Part shown: positions 9,781 to 23,900 of the stretch, piece by piece
How the letters are laid out: each line of letters begins with the position of its first letter
How positions within the stretch are numbered: the stretch's first letter is position 1
Origin: Eutreptiella sp. 'Long Island Sound 2002'
Lineage: Eukaryota > Euglenozoa > Euglenophyceae > Eutreptiales > Eutreptiaceae
Direction: 5' to 3'
Length of the DNA: 64,000 nucleotides
Assembly: GCA_964036045.1 (NCBI GenBank)
Contig: OZ038381.1
Coordinates: 1,932,928-1,996,927 of the forward strand
Program-made: the position numbers and the translations under genes
Notes under the pieces: generated by a model
The model's input: only the letters and a program-made list of their open reading frames with translations
Databases searched by the model: none
What the model was told of the DNA's origin: nothing

Positions 9781-11285
9781 CCTCCCCGCATCCTCCCCGG
9801 TCCTCCCCGCATCCTCCCCGATACTCCCCGCATCCTCCCCGACCCTCACGGCATCCTCCCCGGTCCTCCCCGCATCCTCCCCGGTTCTCCCCGCATCCTC
9901 CCCGGTCCTTCCCGCATCCTCCCCGATCCCTGCCTCATCCTCCCCGATCCGCCCCGCATCCTCCCCCATCCTCCCCGCATCCTCCCCGGTTCTCCCCGCA
10001 TCCTCTCCGGTCCTCCCGGCATCCTCCTCGATCCTCCCCGCATCCCCCCCGCGTCCTCCCCGATGCTCCCCGCATCCTCCCTGATCCTCCCTGCATCCTT
10101 CCCGATCCTCCCCGCATCCTCCCCGGTCTCCCCGCCTCCTGCCGGATCCTCCCCGCATCCTCCCTGATCCTCTCCGCATCCACCCCGATCCTCCCCGCAT
10201 CCTTCCCGGTCCTCCCCGCATCCTCCCCGGTCCTCCCCGCATCCTCCCCGATCCTCCCCGCATCCTCCCCGATCCTCCCCACATCCTCCCCGATCCTCCC
10301 CGCATCCTCCCCGGTCCTCTCCGCATCCTCACCGGTCCTGCCCGCATCCTCCCCGGTCCACCCCGCATCCTCCCCGGTCCTCGCCGATCCTCCCCACATC
10401 CTCCCTGATGCTCTCCGCATCCTCCCCGATCCACCCCGCATCCTCCCCGGTCCTCTCCAATGCACCCCGCATCCTCTCCGGTGCTCCCCGATCCTCCCCG
10501 CATCCTCCCCGATCCTCCCCGCATCCTCCCCGATCCTCCCCGCATCCTGCCCGATCCTCCCCGCATCCTCCCCGGTCCTCGCCGCATCCTCTCCGATCCT
10601 CCCTGCATCCTCCCCGATCCTCCCCGCATCCTCCTTGATCCTCCCCACATCCTCCCCGGTCCTCCCCGATCCTCCCCGCATCCTCCCCGGTCCTCCCCGA
10701 TCCTCCCCGCATCCTCCCCGATCCTCCCCGCATCCTCCCCGATCCTCCCCGCATCCTGCCCGATCCTCCCCGCATCCACCCTGATCCTCTACGCATCCTT
10801 CCCGGTCCTCCCTGATCCTCCCGGCATCCTCCCCGCATCCTCCCGGGATCCTCCCCGCATCCTCCCCGATCCTCTCCGCATCCTCCCCGATCCTCCGCGC
10901 ATCTTCCCCGGTCCTCCCCGCATCCTCCCCGGTCCTCCCCGCATCCTCCCCGATCCTCCCCGCATCCTCCCCGATCCTCCCCGCATCCTCCCCGGTCCTC
11001 CCCGCATCCTCCCCGGTCCTGCCCGCATCCACCCCAATCCTCCCCGCATCCTCCCCGGTCCTCCCCGCATCCTCCCCGGTCCTCCCCGATCCTCCCCTCA
11101 TCCTCCCCGATCCGCCCCGCATCCTCCCCGATACTCTCCGCATCCTCCCCGATCCTCCCCGCATCCTCCCCAGTCCTCCCCGCATCCTCCCCGGTCCTCC
11201 CCGCATCCTCCCCGGTCCTCCCCGCATCCTCCAAGATCCTCCCCGCATCCTCCCCGATCCTCCCCGCATCCTCCCCGGTCCTCCT
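9781..11285. repeat. About 1.5-kb segmental duplicate, copy 1 (1,920-bp offset)
   Basis: Matches 11701-13205 at a constant offset of 1,920 bp. Shared rare variants include CCCTGCCTCATCC (9929 and 11849), GACCCTCACGGCATCC (9841 and 11761) and CTCCAAGATCC (about 11229 and 13149). A diverged relative is recognisable from about 7960. Confidence 0.75.
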
Positions 11286-11700
11286 CGCATCCTCCCCGGT
11301 CCTCCCCGCATCCTCCCCGCATCCTCCATGCGTCCTTCCCGATCCTCCCCGCATCCTCCCCGGTCCTCCGCGCATCCTCTCCCATCCTCCCCTCATCCTC
11401 CCCGATCCGCCCCGTATCCTCCCCGGTCCTCCCCGCATCCTCCCCAGTCCTCCCCGCATCCTCCCCGGTCCTCCCCGCATCCTCCCCGGTCCTCCCCGCA
11501 TCCTCTCCGGTCCTCCCCGCATCCTCCCCGATCCTCCCTGCATCCTCCCCGATCCTCCCCGCATCCTCCCCGATCCTCCCCGCATCCTCTCAGGTCCTCT
11601 CCTCATCCTCCCCGGTCCTCCCCGCATCCGCCCCGGTCCTCCTCGCATCTTCCCCGGTCCACCCCGCATCCTCCCCGGTCCTCTCCTCATCCTCCCCGGT

Positions 11701-13205
11701 CCTCCCCGCATCCTTTTCGGTCCTCCCCGCATCCTCCCCGATACTCCCCGCATCCTCCCCGACCCTCACGGCATCCTCCCCGGTCCTCCCCGCATCCTCC
11801 CCGGTTCTCCCCGCATCCTCCCCGGTCCTTATCGCATCCTCCCCGATCCCTGCCTCATCCTCCCCGATCCGCCCCGCATCCTCCCCCATCCTCCCCGCAT
11901 CCTCCCCGGTTCTCCCCGCATCCTCTCCGGTCCTCCCGGCATCCTCCTCGATCCTCCCCGCATCCCCCCCGCGTCCTCCCCGATGCTCCCCGCATCCTCC
12001 CTGATCCTCCCTGCATCCTTCCCGATCCTCCCCGCACCCTCCCCGGTCTCCCCGCCTCCTGCCGGATCCTCCCCGCATCCTCCCTGATCCTCTCCGCATC
12101 CACTCCGATCCTCCCCGCATCCTCCCCGATCCTCCCCGCATCCTCCCCGGTCCTCGCCGCATCCTCCCCGATCCTCCCCGCATCCTCCCCGATCCTCCCC
12201 ACATCCTCCCCGATCCTCCCCGCATCCTCCCCGGTCCTCTCCGCATCCTCACCGGTCCTCCCCGCATCCTCCCCGGTCCTCCCCGCATCCTCCCCGGTCC
12301 TCGCCGATCCTCCCCACATCCTCCCTGATGCTCTCCGCATCCTCCCCGATCCACCCCGCATCCTCCCCGGTCCTCTCCAATGCACGCCGCATCCTCCCCG
12401 GTCCTCCCCGATCCTCCCCGCATCCTCCCCGATCCTCCCCGCATCCTCCCCGATCCTCCCCGCATCCTGCCCGATCCTCCCCGCATCCTCCCCGGTCCTC
12501 GCCGCATCCTCCCCGATCCTCCCTGCATCCTCCCCGATCCTCCCCGCATCCTCCTTGTTCCTCCCCACATCCTCCCCGGTCCTCCCCAATGCACCCCGCA
12601 TCCTCCCCGGTCCTCCCCGTTCCTCCCCGCATCCTCCCCGATCCTCCCCGCATCCTCCCCGATCCTCCCCGCATCCTGCCCGATCCTCCCCGCATCCACC
12701 CTGATCCTCTACGCATCCTTCCCGGTCCTCCCTGATCCTCCCGGCATCCTCCCCGCATCCTCCCGGGATCCTCCCCGCATCCTCCCCGATCCTCTCCGCA
12801 TCCTCCCCGATCCTCCGCGCATCTTCCCCGGTCCTCCCCGCATCCTCCCCGGTCCTCCCCGCATCCTCCCCGATCCTCCCCGCATCCTCCCCGATCCTCC
12901 CCGCATCCTCCCCGGTCCTCCCCGCATCCTCCCCGGTCCTCCCCGCATCCACCCCAATCCTCCCCGCATCCTCCCCGGTCCTCCCCGCATCCTCCCCGGT
13001 CCTCCCCGATCCTCCCCTCATCCTCCCCGATCCACCCCGCATCCTCCCCGATACTCTCCGCATCCTCCCTGATCCTCCCCGCATCCTCCCCAGTCCTCCC
13101 CGCATCCTCCCCGGTCCTCCCCGCATCCTCCCCGGTCCTCCACGCATCCTCCAAGATCCTCCCCGCATCCTCCCCGATCCTCCCCGCATCCTCCCCGGTC
13201 CTCCC
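11701..13205. repeat. About 1.5-kb segmental duplicate, copy 2
   Basis: Second copy of the 9781-11285 segment. The match is lost near 13205, where this copy continues CATCCACCCCAATCC and copy 1 continues with ordinary monomers. Confidence 0.75.
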
Positions 13206-13392
13206 CGCATCCACCCCAATCCTCCCCGCATCCTCCCCGGTCCTCCCCGCATCCTCCCCGGTCCTCCGCGCATCCTCCCCCATCCTCCCCTCATCCTCCC
13301 CGATCCGCCCCGCATCCTCCCCGGTCCTCCCCGCATCCTCTCCGGTCCTCCCCGCATCCTCCCCGATCCTCCCTGCATCCTCCCCGCTCCTC

Positions 13393-14160
13393 CATGCATC
13401 CTCCCCGATCCTCCCCGCATCCTCCCCGGTCCTCTCCTCATCCTCCCCGGTCCTCCCCGCATCCTCCCCGGTCCTCCTCGCATCTTCCCCGGTCCACCCC
13501 GCATCCTCCCCGGTCCTCTCCTCAACCTCCCCGGTCCTCCCTGCATCCTCCCCGGTCCACCCCGCATCCTCCACGATCCTCCCCGCATCCTCCCCGTCCC
13601 TCCCCGCATCCTCCTCGATCCTCCCTGCATCCTCCCCGGTCCTCCCCGATCTTCCCCGCATCCCCCCCGATCCTCCCCGCATCCTCCCCGATCAACCCCG
13701 CATCCTCCCCGGTCCTCCCCGATCCTCCCCGCATCCTCCCCGGTCCTCCCCGCATCCTACCCGGTCCTCCCCGCATCCTCCCCGGTTCTCTCCGCATCCT
13801 CCCCGGTCCTCCCCTCATCCTCCCCGATCCTCCCCGCATCCTCCCCGCATCCTCCCCGGTTCTCCCCGCATCCTCTCCGGTCCTCCCGTATTCCTCCTCG
13901 ATCCTCCCGGCATCCTCCTCGATCCTCCCTGCATCCTCCCCGCGTCCTCCCCGATGCTCCCCGCATCCTCCCTGATCCTCCCTGCATCCTTCCCGATCCT
14001 CCCCGCATCCTCCCCGATCCTCCCCGCATCCTCCCCGATCCTCCCCGCATCCTCCCTGATCCTCCCCGCATCCTGCCACGTCCTCCCCGCATCCACCCCG
14101 ATCCTCCCCGCATCCTCCCCGGTCCTCCCCGCATCCTCTCCGGTCCTCCCCGCATCCTCC
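13393..14160. repeat. About 0.77-kb tandem duplicate, copy 1 (798-bp offset)
   Basis: Matches 14191-14960 at a constant 798-bp offset, including the rare runs CCCGTCCCTCC (13587 and 14385) and CCCGTATTCCTCC (13886 and 14684). 798 is 38 times 21, so the dimer register is kept. Confidence 0.75.
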
Positions 14161-14190
14161 CCGATCCTCCCTGCATCCTCCCCGATCCTC

Positions 14191-14960
14191 CATGCATCCT
14201 CCCCGATCCTCCCCGCATCCTCTCCAGTCCTCTCCTCATCCTCCCCGGTCCTCCCCGCATCCTCCCCGGTCCTCCTCGCATCTTCCCCGGTCCACCCCGC
14301 ATCCTCCCCGGTCCTCTCCTCATCCTCCCCGGTCCTCCCCGCATCCTCCCCGGTCCACCCCGCATCCTCCACGATCCTCCCCGCATCCTCCCCGTCCCTC
14401 CCCGCATCCTCCTCGATCCTCCCTGCATCCTCCCCGGTCCTCCCCGATCTTCCCCGCATCCCCCCCGATCCTCCCCGCATCCTCCCCGATCAACCCCGCA
14501 TCCTCCCCGGTCCTCCCCGATCCTCCCCGCATCCTCCCCGGTCCTCCCCGCATCCTACCCGGTCCTCCCCGCATCCTCCCCGGTTCTCTCCGCATCCTCC
14601 CCGGTCCTCCCCTCATCCTCCCCGATCCTCCCCGCATCCTCCCCGCATCCTCCCCGGTTCTCCCCGCATCCTCTCCGGTCCTCCCGTATTCCTCCTCGAT
14701 CCTCCCGGCATCCTCCTCGATCCTCCCTGCATCCTCCCCGCGTCCTCCCCGATGCTCCCCGCATCCTCCCTGATCCTCCCTGCATCCTTCCCGATCCTCC
14801 CCGCATCCTCCCCGATCCTCCCCGCATCCTCCCCGATCCTCCCCGCATCCTCCCTGATCCTCCCCGCATCCTCCCACGTCCTCCCCGCATCCACCCCGAT
14901 CCTCCCCGCATCCTCCCCGGTCCTCCCCGCATCCTCCCCGGTCCTCCCCGCATCCTCCCC
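14191..14960. repeat. About 0.77-kb tandem duplicate, copy 2
   Basis: Second copy of the 13393-14160 segment, nearly identical; the sequences part near 14960. Confidence 0.75.
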
Positions 14961-17900
14961 GATACTCCTCTCATCCTCCCCGATCCGCCCCGCATCCTCC
15001 CCGATCCTCTCTGCATCCTCCCCGGTCCTCCCCGCATGCTCCCCGGTCCTCCCCGCATCCTCCCCGCATCCTCCCCTCATCCTCCCCGATCCTCCCCGCA
15101 TCCTCCCCGGTCCTCCCCGCATCCTCCCTGATCCGCCCCGCATCCTCCCCGATCCTCCCCGCATCCTCCCCGATCATCCCCGCATCCTCCCCGGTCCTCC
15201 CCGCATCCTCCCCGGTCCTCCCCGCATCCTCCCCGGTCCTCCCCGCATCCTCCCCGGTCCTCCCCGCATCCTCCCCGGTCCTCCCCGCATCCTCCCTGAT
15301 CTTCCCCACATCCTCCCCGGTCCTGCCCAATGCACCCCGCATCCTCCCCGATCCTCCCCGCATCCTCCCCGATCCTCCCCGCATCCGCCCCGATCCTCCC
15401 CGCATCCTGCCCGATCCTCCCCGCATCCACCCTGATCCTCTACGCATCCTTCCCGGTCCTCCCTGATCCTCCCGGCATCCTCCCCGCATCCTCCCGGGAT
15501 CCTCCCCGCATCCTCCCCGATCCTCCCCGCATCCTCCCCGATCCTCTGCGCCTCTTCCCGGGTCCTCCCGGCATCCTCCCCGGTCCTCCCCGCATCCTCC
15601 CAGGTCCTCCCCGCATCCTCCCCGATCCTCCCCTCATCCTCCTGGATCCGCCCCGCATCCTCCCCGATCCTCCCCGCATCCTCCCCGATCCTCCCCGCAT
15701 CCTCCCCGATCCTCCCCGCATCCTCCCCGGTCCTCCCCGCATCCTCCCCGGTCCTCCCCGCATCCTCCCCGGTCCTCCGCGCATCCACCCCAATCCTCCC
15801 CGCATCCTCCCCGGTCCTCCCCGCATCCTCCCAGGTCCTCCCCGCATCCTCCCCGATCCTCCCCTCATCCTCCCCTTTCCGCCCCGCATCCTCCCCGATC
15901 CTCCGCGCATCCTCCCCGATCCTCCCCACATCCTCCCCGATCCTCCCCGCATCCTCCCCGGTCCTCCCCGCATCCTCCCCGGTCCTCCCCGCATCCTCCC
16001 CGGTCCTCCCCGCATCCTCCCCGATCCTCCCCGCATCCTCCCCGATCCTCCCCGCATCCTCCCCGGTCCTCCCCGCATCCTCCCCGGTCCTCCCCGCATC
16101 CACCCCAATCCTCCCCGCATCCTCCCCGGTCCTCCCCGCATCCTCCCCGGTCCTCCCCGATCCGCCCTGCATCCTCCCCGATTCTCCCCACATCCTCCCC
16201 GATCCTCCCCGCATCCTCCCTGGTCCTCCCCGCATCCTCCCCGGTCCTCCCCGCATCCTGCCGGTCCTCCCCGCATCCTCCCCGGTCCTTCCCGCATCCT
16301 CTCCGGTCCTCTCTGCATCCTCCCCGATCCTCCCCGCATCCTCCCCGATCCTCCCCGCATCCTCCCCGATCCTCCCCGCATCCTCCCCGGTCCTCTCCTC
16401 ATCCTCCCCGGTCCTCCCCGCATCCTCCCCGGTCCTCCCCGCATCCTCTCCGGTCCTCCCCGCATCCTCCCCGATCCTCCCCGCATCCTCCCCGATCCTC
16501 CCCGCATCCTCCCCGATCCTCCCCGCATCCTCCCCGATCCTCCCCGCATCCTCCCCGGTCCTCCCCGCATCCTCCCCGGTCCTCCCCGCATCCTCCCCGA
16601 TCCTCCCCGCATCCTCTCCGGTCCTCCCCGCATCCTCCCCGATCCTCCCCGCATCCTCCCGGATCCTCCCCGCATCCTCCCTGGTCCTCCATGCATCCTC
16701 CCCGGTCCTCCCCGCATCCTCCCCGGTCCTCCCCGCATCCTCCCCGGTCCTCCCCGCCTCATCTCCGGTCCTCCCCGCATCCTCCCCGATCCTCCCCGCA
16801 TCCTCCCCGATCCTCCCCGCATCCTCCCCGCTCCTCCCCGCATCCTCCCCGCTCCTCCCTGCATCCTCCCCGATCCTCCCCGCATCCTCCCTGATCCTCC
16901 CCGCATCCTCCCCGGTCCTCCCCGCATCCTTCCTGGTCCTCCCCGCATCCTCCCCGGTCCTCCCCGCATCCTCCCCGGTTCTCCCCGCTTCCTCCCCGGT
17001 CCTCCCCGCATCCTCCCCGACCCTCCCCGCATCCTCCCCGCATCCTCCCCGGTTCTCCCCGCATGCTCTCCAGCCCTCCCGGCATCCTCCTCGATCCTCC
17101 CCGCATCCTCCCCGCGTCCTCCCCGATGCTCCCCGATCCTCCCCGCATCCTCCCCGGTCCTCTCCTCATCCTCCCCGGTCCTCCCCGCATCCTCCCCGGT
17201 CCTCCCCGCATCCTCTCCGGTCCTCCCCGCATCCTCCCCGATCCTCCCTGCATCCTCCCCGATCCTCCCCGCATCCTCCCCGATCCTCCCCGCATCCTCC
17301 CCGATCCTCCCCGCATCCTCCCCGGTCCTCCCCGCATCCTCCCCGGTCCTCCCCGCATCCTCCCCCATCCTCCCCTCATCCTCCCCGATCCGCCCCGCAT
17401 CCTCTCCGATCCTTTCCGCATCCTCCCGGATCCTCCCCGCATCCTCCCTGGTCCTTCCCGCATCCTCCCCGGTCCTCCCCGCATCCTCCCCGGTCCTCCC
17501 CGCATCCTCCCCGGTCCTCTCCGCCTCCTCTCTGGTCCTCCCCGCATCCTCCCCGATCCTCCCCGCATCCTCCCCGATCCTCCCCGCATCCTCCCCGCTC
17601 CTCCCCGCATCCTCCCCGCTCCTCCCCGCATCCTCCCCGATCCTCCCCGCATCCTCCCAGATCCTCCCCGCATCCTGCCCGGTCCTCCCCGCATCCTCCC
17701 CGATCCTCCCCGCATCCTCCCCGGTCCTCCCCGCATCCTCCCCGGTCCTCCCCGCATCCTCCCCGATCCTCCCCGCATCCTCCCCGATCCTCCCCGCATC
17801 CTCCCCGATCCTCCCCGCATCCTCCCCGGCCCCCCCGCATCCTCCCCGGTCCACCCCGCATCCTCCCCGATCCTCCCCGCATCCTCCCCGATCCTTCCCG

Positions 17901-20900
17901 CATCCTCCCCGATCCACCCCGCATCCTCCCGGGTCCTCCCCGATCCTCCCCGCATCCTCCCCGATCCTCCCCGCACCCTCCCCGATCCTCCCCGCATCCT
18001 CCCCGGTCCCCCCCGCATCCTCTCCGCTCCTCCCCGCATCCTCCCCGATCCTCCCCGCATACTGCCCGATCCTCCCCGCATCCTCCCTGATCCTCCCCGC
18101 ATCCTCCCCGGTCCTCCCCGCATCCTTGCCGGTCCTCCCCGCATCCTCCCCGATCCTCCCCGCATCCTACCCGGTCCTCCCCGCATCCTCCCCGCATCCT
18201 CCCCGGTTCTCCCCGCATCCTCTCCGGTCCTCCCGGCATCCTCCTGGATCCCCCCCGCATCCTCCCCGCGTCCTCCCCCATGCTCCCCGCATCCTCCCTG
18301 ATCCTCCCTGCATCCTTCCCGATCCTCCCCGCATCCTCCCCGATCCTCCCCGCATCCTCCCCGGTCCTCCCCGCATCCTCCCCGATCCTCCCCGCACCCT
18401 CCCCGATTCTGCCCGCATCCTCGCCGGTCCCCCCCCGCATCCTCCCCGCTCCTCCCCGCATCCTCCCTGATCCTCCCCGCATACTGCCCGATCCTCCCCG
18501 CATCCTCCCTGATCCTCCCCGCATCCTCCCCGGTCCTCCCCGCATCCTTGCCGGTCCTCCCCGCATCCTCCCCGATCCTCCCCGCATCCTACCCGGTCCT
18601 CCCCGCATCCTCCCCGGTTCTCCCCGCATCCTATCCGGTCCTCCCCGCCTCCTCCCCGATACTCCCCGCATCCTCCCCGCATCCTCCCCGGTTCTCCCCG
18701 CATCCTCTCCGGTCCTCCCGGCATCCTCCTTGATCCCCCCCGCATCCTCCCCGCGTCCTCCCCGATGCTCCCCGCATCCTCCCTGATCCTCCCCGCATCC
18801 TCCCCGATCCTCCCCGCATCCTCCCCGATCCTCCCCGCATCCTCCCAGGTCCTCCCCGCATCCACCACGATCCTCCCCGCATCCTCCCCGGTCCTCCCCG
18901 CATCCTCCCCGGTGCTCCCCGCATCCTCCCCGATCCTCCTCTCATTCTCCCCGATCCGCCCCGCATCCTCCCTGATCCTCCCTGCATCCTCCCCGGTCCT
19001 CCCCGCATGCTCCCCGGTCCTCCCCGCATCCTCCCTGGTCCTCCCCGCATCCTCCCCGGTCCACCCGGCATCCTCCCCGGTCCTCCCCGCATCCTCCCTG
19101 ATCCTCCCCGCATCCTCCCCGATCCTCCCCGCATCCCCCCCGATCGTCCCCGCATCCTCGCCGGTCCTCCCCGATCCTCCCCGGTCCTCCACGCATCCCC
19201 CTAGGTCCTCTCCGATCCTCCCCGGTCCTCCCCGCATCCTCCCCGGTCCACCCGGCATCCTCCCCGATCCTCCCCGCATCCTCTGCGATCCTCCCCGCAT
19301 CCTCCCCGATCCTCCCCGCATCCTCCCCGGTCCTCCCCGCATCCTCCCCGGTCCTCCCCGCATCCTCCCCCATCCTCCCCTCATCCTCCCCGATCCGCCC
19401 CGCATCCTCCCCGATCCTCCCCGCATCCTCCCCGATCCTCCCCGCATCCTCCCTGGTCCTCCCCGCATCCTCCCCGGTCCTCCTCGCATCCTCCCCGGTC
19501 CTCCCCGCATCCTCCCCGATCCTCCGCGCATCCTCTCCGGTCCTCCCCGCATCCTCCCCGATCCTCCCCGCATCCTCCCCGATCCTCTTCGCATCCTCCC
19601 CGATACTCCCCGCATCCTCCCCGGTCCTCCCCGCATCCTCCCCGGTCCTCCCCGCATCCTCCCCGGTCCTCCCTGCATCCTCTCCGGTCCTCCCCGCATC
19701 CTCTCCGGTCCTCCCCGCATCCTCCCCGATCCTCCCCGCATCCTCCCCGATCCTCCCCGCATCCTCCCCGATCCTCCCCGCATCATCTCCGATCCTCCCC
19801 GCATCCTCCCCGGTCGTCCCCGCATCCTCCCCGCTCCTCCCCGCATCCTCCCCGATCCTCCCCGCATACTGCCCGATCCTCCCCGCATCCTCCCTGATCC
19901 TCCTTGCATCCTCCCCGGTCCTCCCCGCATCCTTCCTGGTCCTCCCCGCATCCTCCCCGGTCCTCCCCGCATCCTACCCGGTCCTCCCCGCATCCTCCCC
20001 GGTTCTCCCCGCATCCTCCCCGGTCCTCCCCGCATCCTCCCCGATCCTCCCCGCATCCTCCCCGCATCCTCCCCGGTCCTCCCCGCATCCTCTCCGGTCC
20101 TCCCGGCATCCTCCTCGATCCTCCCCGCATCCTCCTCGTGTCCTCCCTGATGCTCCCCGCATCCTCCCTGATCCTCCCTGCATCCTCCCCGGTCCTCCCC
20201 GCATCCTCCCCGATCCTCCCCGCATCCTCCCCGATCCTCCCCGCATTCTCCCCGATCCTCCCCGCATCCTCCCACGTCCTCCCCGCATCCACCCCGATCC
20301 TCCCCGCATCCTCCCCGGTCCTCCCCGCATCCTCCCCGGTCCTCCCCGCATCCTCCCCGATCCTCCTCTCATCCTCCCCGATCCGCCCCGCATCCTCCCT
20401 GATCCTCCCTGCATACTCCCCGGTCCTCACCGCATGCGCCCCGGTCCTCCCCGCATCCTCCCCGCACCCCCCCCTCATCCTCCCCGATCCGCCCCGCATC
20501 CTCCCCGGTCCTCCCCGCATCCTCCCCGGTCCTCCCCGCATCCTCCCCGGTCCTCCCCGCATCCTCCCCGGTCCTCCCTGCATCCTCCCCGGTCCTCCCC
20601 GCATCCTCCCCGATCCTCCCCGCATCCTCCCTGATCCTCCCCGCATCCTCCCCGATCCTCCCCGCATCCTCCCCGGTCCTCTCCTCATCCTCCCCGGTCC
20701 TCCCCGCATCCTCCCCGGTCCAGCCCGCATCCTCCACGATCCTCCCCGCATCCTCCCCGGTCCTCCCCGCATCCTCCTCGATCCTCCCTGCATCCTCCGC
20801 GGTGCTCCCCGATCCTCCCCGCATCCTCCCCGATCCTCCCCGCATCCTCCCCGATCCACCCCGCATCCTCGCCGGTCCTCCCCGATCCTCCCCGCATCCT

Positions 20901-23900
20901 CCCCGATCCTCCCCGCACCCTCCCCGATCTTCCCCGCATCCTCCCCGGTCCCCCCCGCATCCCCCCCGCTCCTCCCCGCATCCTCCCCGATCCTCCCCGC
21001 ATACTGCCCGATCCTCCCGGCATCCTCCCTGATCCTCCCCGCATCCTCCCCGGTCCTCCCCGCATCCTTTCCGGTCCTCCCCGCATCCTCCCTGGTCCTC
21101 CCCGCATCCTACCCGGTCCTCCCCGCATCCTCCCCGGTTCTCCCCGCATCCTCCCCGGTCCTCCCCGCCTCCTCCTTGATCCTCCCCGCATCCTCCCCGA
21201 TCCTCCCCGCATCCTCCCCGGTTCTCCCCGCATCCTCTGCGGTCCTCCCGGCATCCTCCTCGATCCTCCCCGCATCCTCCTCGCGTCCTCCCCGATGCTC
21301 CCCGCATCCTCCCTGATCCTCCCTGCATCCTTCCCGATCCTCCCCGCATCCTCCCCGATCTTCCCCGCATCCTCCCCGATCCTCCCCGCATCCTCCCCGA
21401 TCCTCCCCGCATCCTCCCAGGTCCTCCCCGCATGCTCCCCGGTCCTCTCCGATCCTCCTCGGTCCTCCCCGCATCCTCCCCTGTCCACCCGGCATCCTTC
21501 CCGATCCTCCCCGCATCCTCCCGGATCCTCCCCGAACCCTCCCCGGTCCTTCCCGCATCCTCCCCGGTCCTCCCGGCATCCTCCCCGATCCTCCCCGCAT
21601 CCTCCTAGGTCCTCCCCGCATCCTCCCCGTTTCTCCCCACATCCTTCCCGCGTCCTCCCCGCATCCTCCCCGATCCTCCCCGCATCCTCCCCGGTCCCCC
21701 CCTGCATCCTCCCCGATCCTCTCCGCATCCTCCCCGATCCTCCCCGATCCTCCCCGGTCCTCCCCGCATCCCCCCCGGTCCTGACCGCATCCTCCCCGGT
21801 CCTCCCCGCATCCTCCCCGATCCTCCCCGCATCCTCCCCGATCCTCGCCGCATCCTCCCCGGTCCTCACCGCATCCTCCCTGGTCCTCACCGCATCCCCC
21901 CCGGTCCTCTCTGCATCCTCCCCGATCCTCCCCGCATCCTCCCCGGTCCTGCCCGCATGCTCTCCGATCCTCCCCGCATCCTCCCCGGTCCTCCTCGCAT
22001 CCTCCCCGGCCCACCCCGCATCCTCCCAGGTCCTCCCCGCATCCTCCCCGGTCCTCCCCGCATCCTCCCCGGTCCTGCCCGCATCCTCCCCGGTCCTCCC
22101 CGCATCCTCCCCGGTCCTGCCCGCATCCTCTCCGATCCTCCCCGCATCCTCCCCGGTCCTCCCCGCATCCTCCCCGGTCCTCCCCGCATCCTCCCCGGTC
22201 CTCCCCGCATCCTCCCTGCATCCTCTCCGATCCTCCCAGCATCAACCTCGGTCCCCCCCTCATCCTCCCTGATCCTGCCCGCATCCTCCCCGATCCTCCC
22301 CGCATCCTCCCCGGTCCTGCCCGCATCCTCCCCGATCCCGCCCGCATCCTCCCCGGTCCTCCCCGCATCCTCCCCGGTCCTGCCCGCATCCTCTCCGATC
22401 CTCCCCGCATCCTCCCCGGTCCTCCCCGCATCCTCCCCGGTCCTCCCCGCATCCTCCCCGGTCCTCCCCGCATCCTCGCCGATCCTCCCCGCATCCTCCC
22501 CGATCCTCCCCGCATCCCCCCGATCCTCCCTGCATCCTCCCCGATCCTCCCCGCATCCTCCCGGATCCTCCCCGCATCCTCCCAGGTCCTCCCCACATCC
22601 TCTCCGGTCCTCCCCGCATCCTCCCCGATCCTCCCCGCATCCTCTCCGCTCCTCCCCGCATCCTCCCCGGTCCACCCGGCATCCTCCCCGGTCCTCTCCG
22701 CATCCTCCCTGATCCTCCCCGCATCCTCCCCGATCCTCCCCGCATCCTCCCCGATCCTCCCCGCATCCTCCCCGGTCCTCCCCGATCCTCCCCGGTCCTC
22801 CACGCATCCCCCTAGGTCCTCTCCGATCCTCGCCGGTCCTCCCCGCATCCTCCCCGGTCCACCCGGCATCCTCCCCGATCCTCCCCGCATCCTCCCCGAT
22901 CCTCCCCGCATCCTCCCCGGTCCCCCCCGCATCCTCCCCGGTCCTCCCCGCATCCTCCCCGGTCCACCCGGCATCCTCCCCGGTCCTCCCCGCATCCTCC
23001 CCGCATCCTCCTCCCTGCATGCTCCCCGATCCTCCCCGCATCCTCCCCGATCCTCCCCGCATCCTCCCCGCATCCTCTCCGCATCCTCCCCGCATCCTCC
23101 CCGGTCCTCGCCGCATCCTCCCCGATCCTTCCCGGTCCCCCCCGCATCCTCCCCGATCCTCCCCGCATCCTCCTCGCATCCTCCCCGCATCGTCCCCGCA
23201 TCCTCCGCCATCCTCCCCGCATCCTTCCCGGTCCTCACCCCCTCCTCCCCGATCCTCCCCGCATCCTCCCCGATCCTCCCCGCATCCTCCCCGCATCCTC
23301 CCCGGTCCTCCCTGCATCCTCCCCGATCCTCCCCACATCCATCTGATCCTCCCCGCATCCTCCCCGGTCCTCCCCGCATCATCCCCGGTCCTCCCCGCAT
23401 CCTCCCAGGTCCTCCCCGCATCCTCTCCGGTCCTCCCCGCATCCTCCCCGGTCCTCCCTGCATCCTCCCCGATCCTCCCCGCATCAACCTCGGTCCTCCC
23501 CGCATCCTCCCTGATCCTGCCCGCATCCTCCCTGATCCTGCCCGCATCCTCCCCGGTCCTCCCCGCATCCTCCCCGGTCCTGCCCGCATCCTCCCCGATC
23601 CTGCCTGCATCCTCCCCGGTCCTCCCCGCATCCTCCCCGGTCCTGCCCGCATCCTCTCCGATCCTCTCCGCATCCTCCCCGGTCCTCCCCGCATCCTCTC
23701 CGGTCCTCCCGCATCCTCCCCGGTCCTCCCCGCACCCTCGCCGATCTTCCCCGCATCCTCCCCGATCCTCCCCGCATCCCCCTGATCCTCCCCGCATCCT
23801 CCCCGATCCTCCCCGCATCCTCCCGGATCCTCCCCGCATCCTCCCAGGTCCTCCCCGCATCCTCTCCGGTCCTCCCCGCATCCTCCCTGATCCTTCCCGC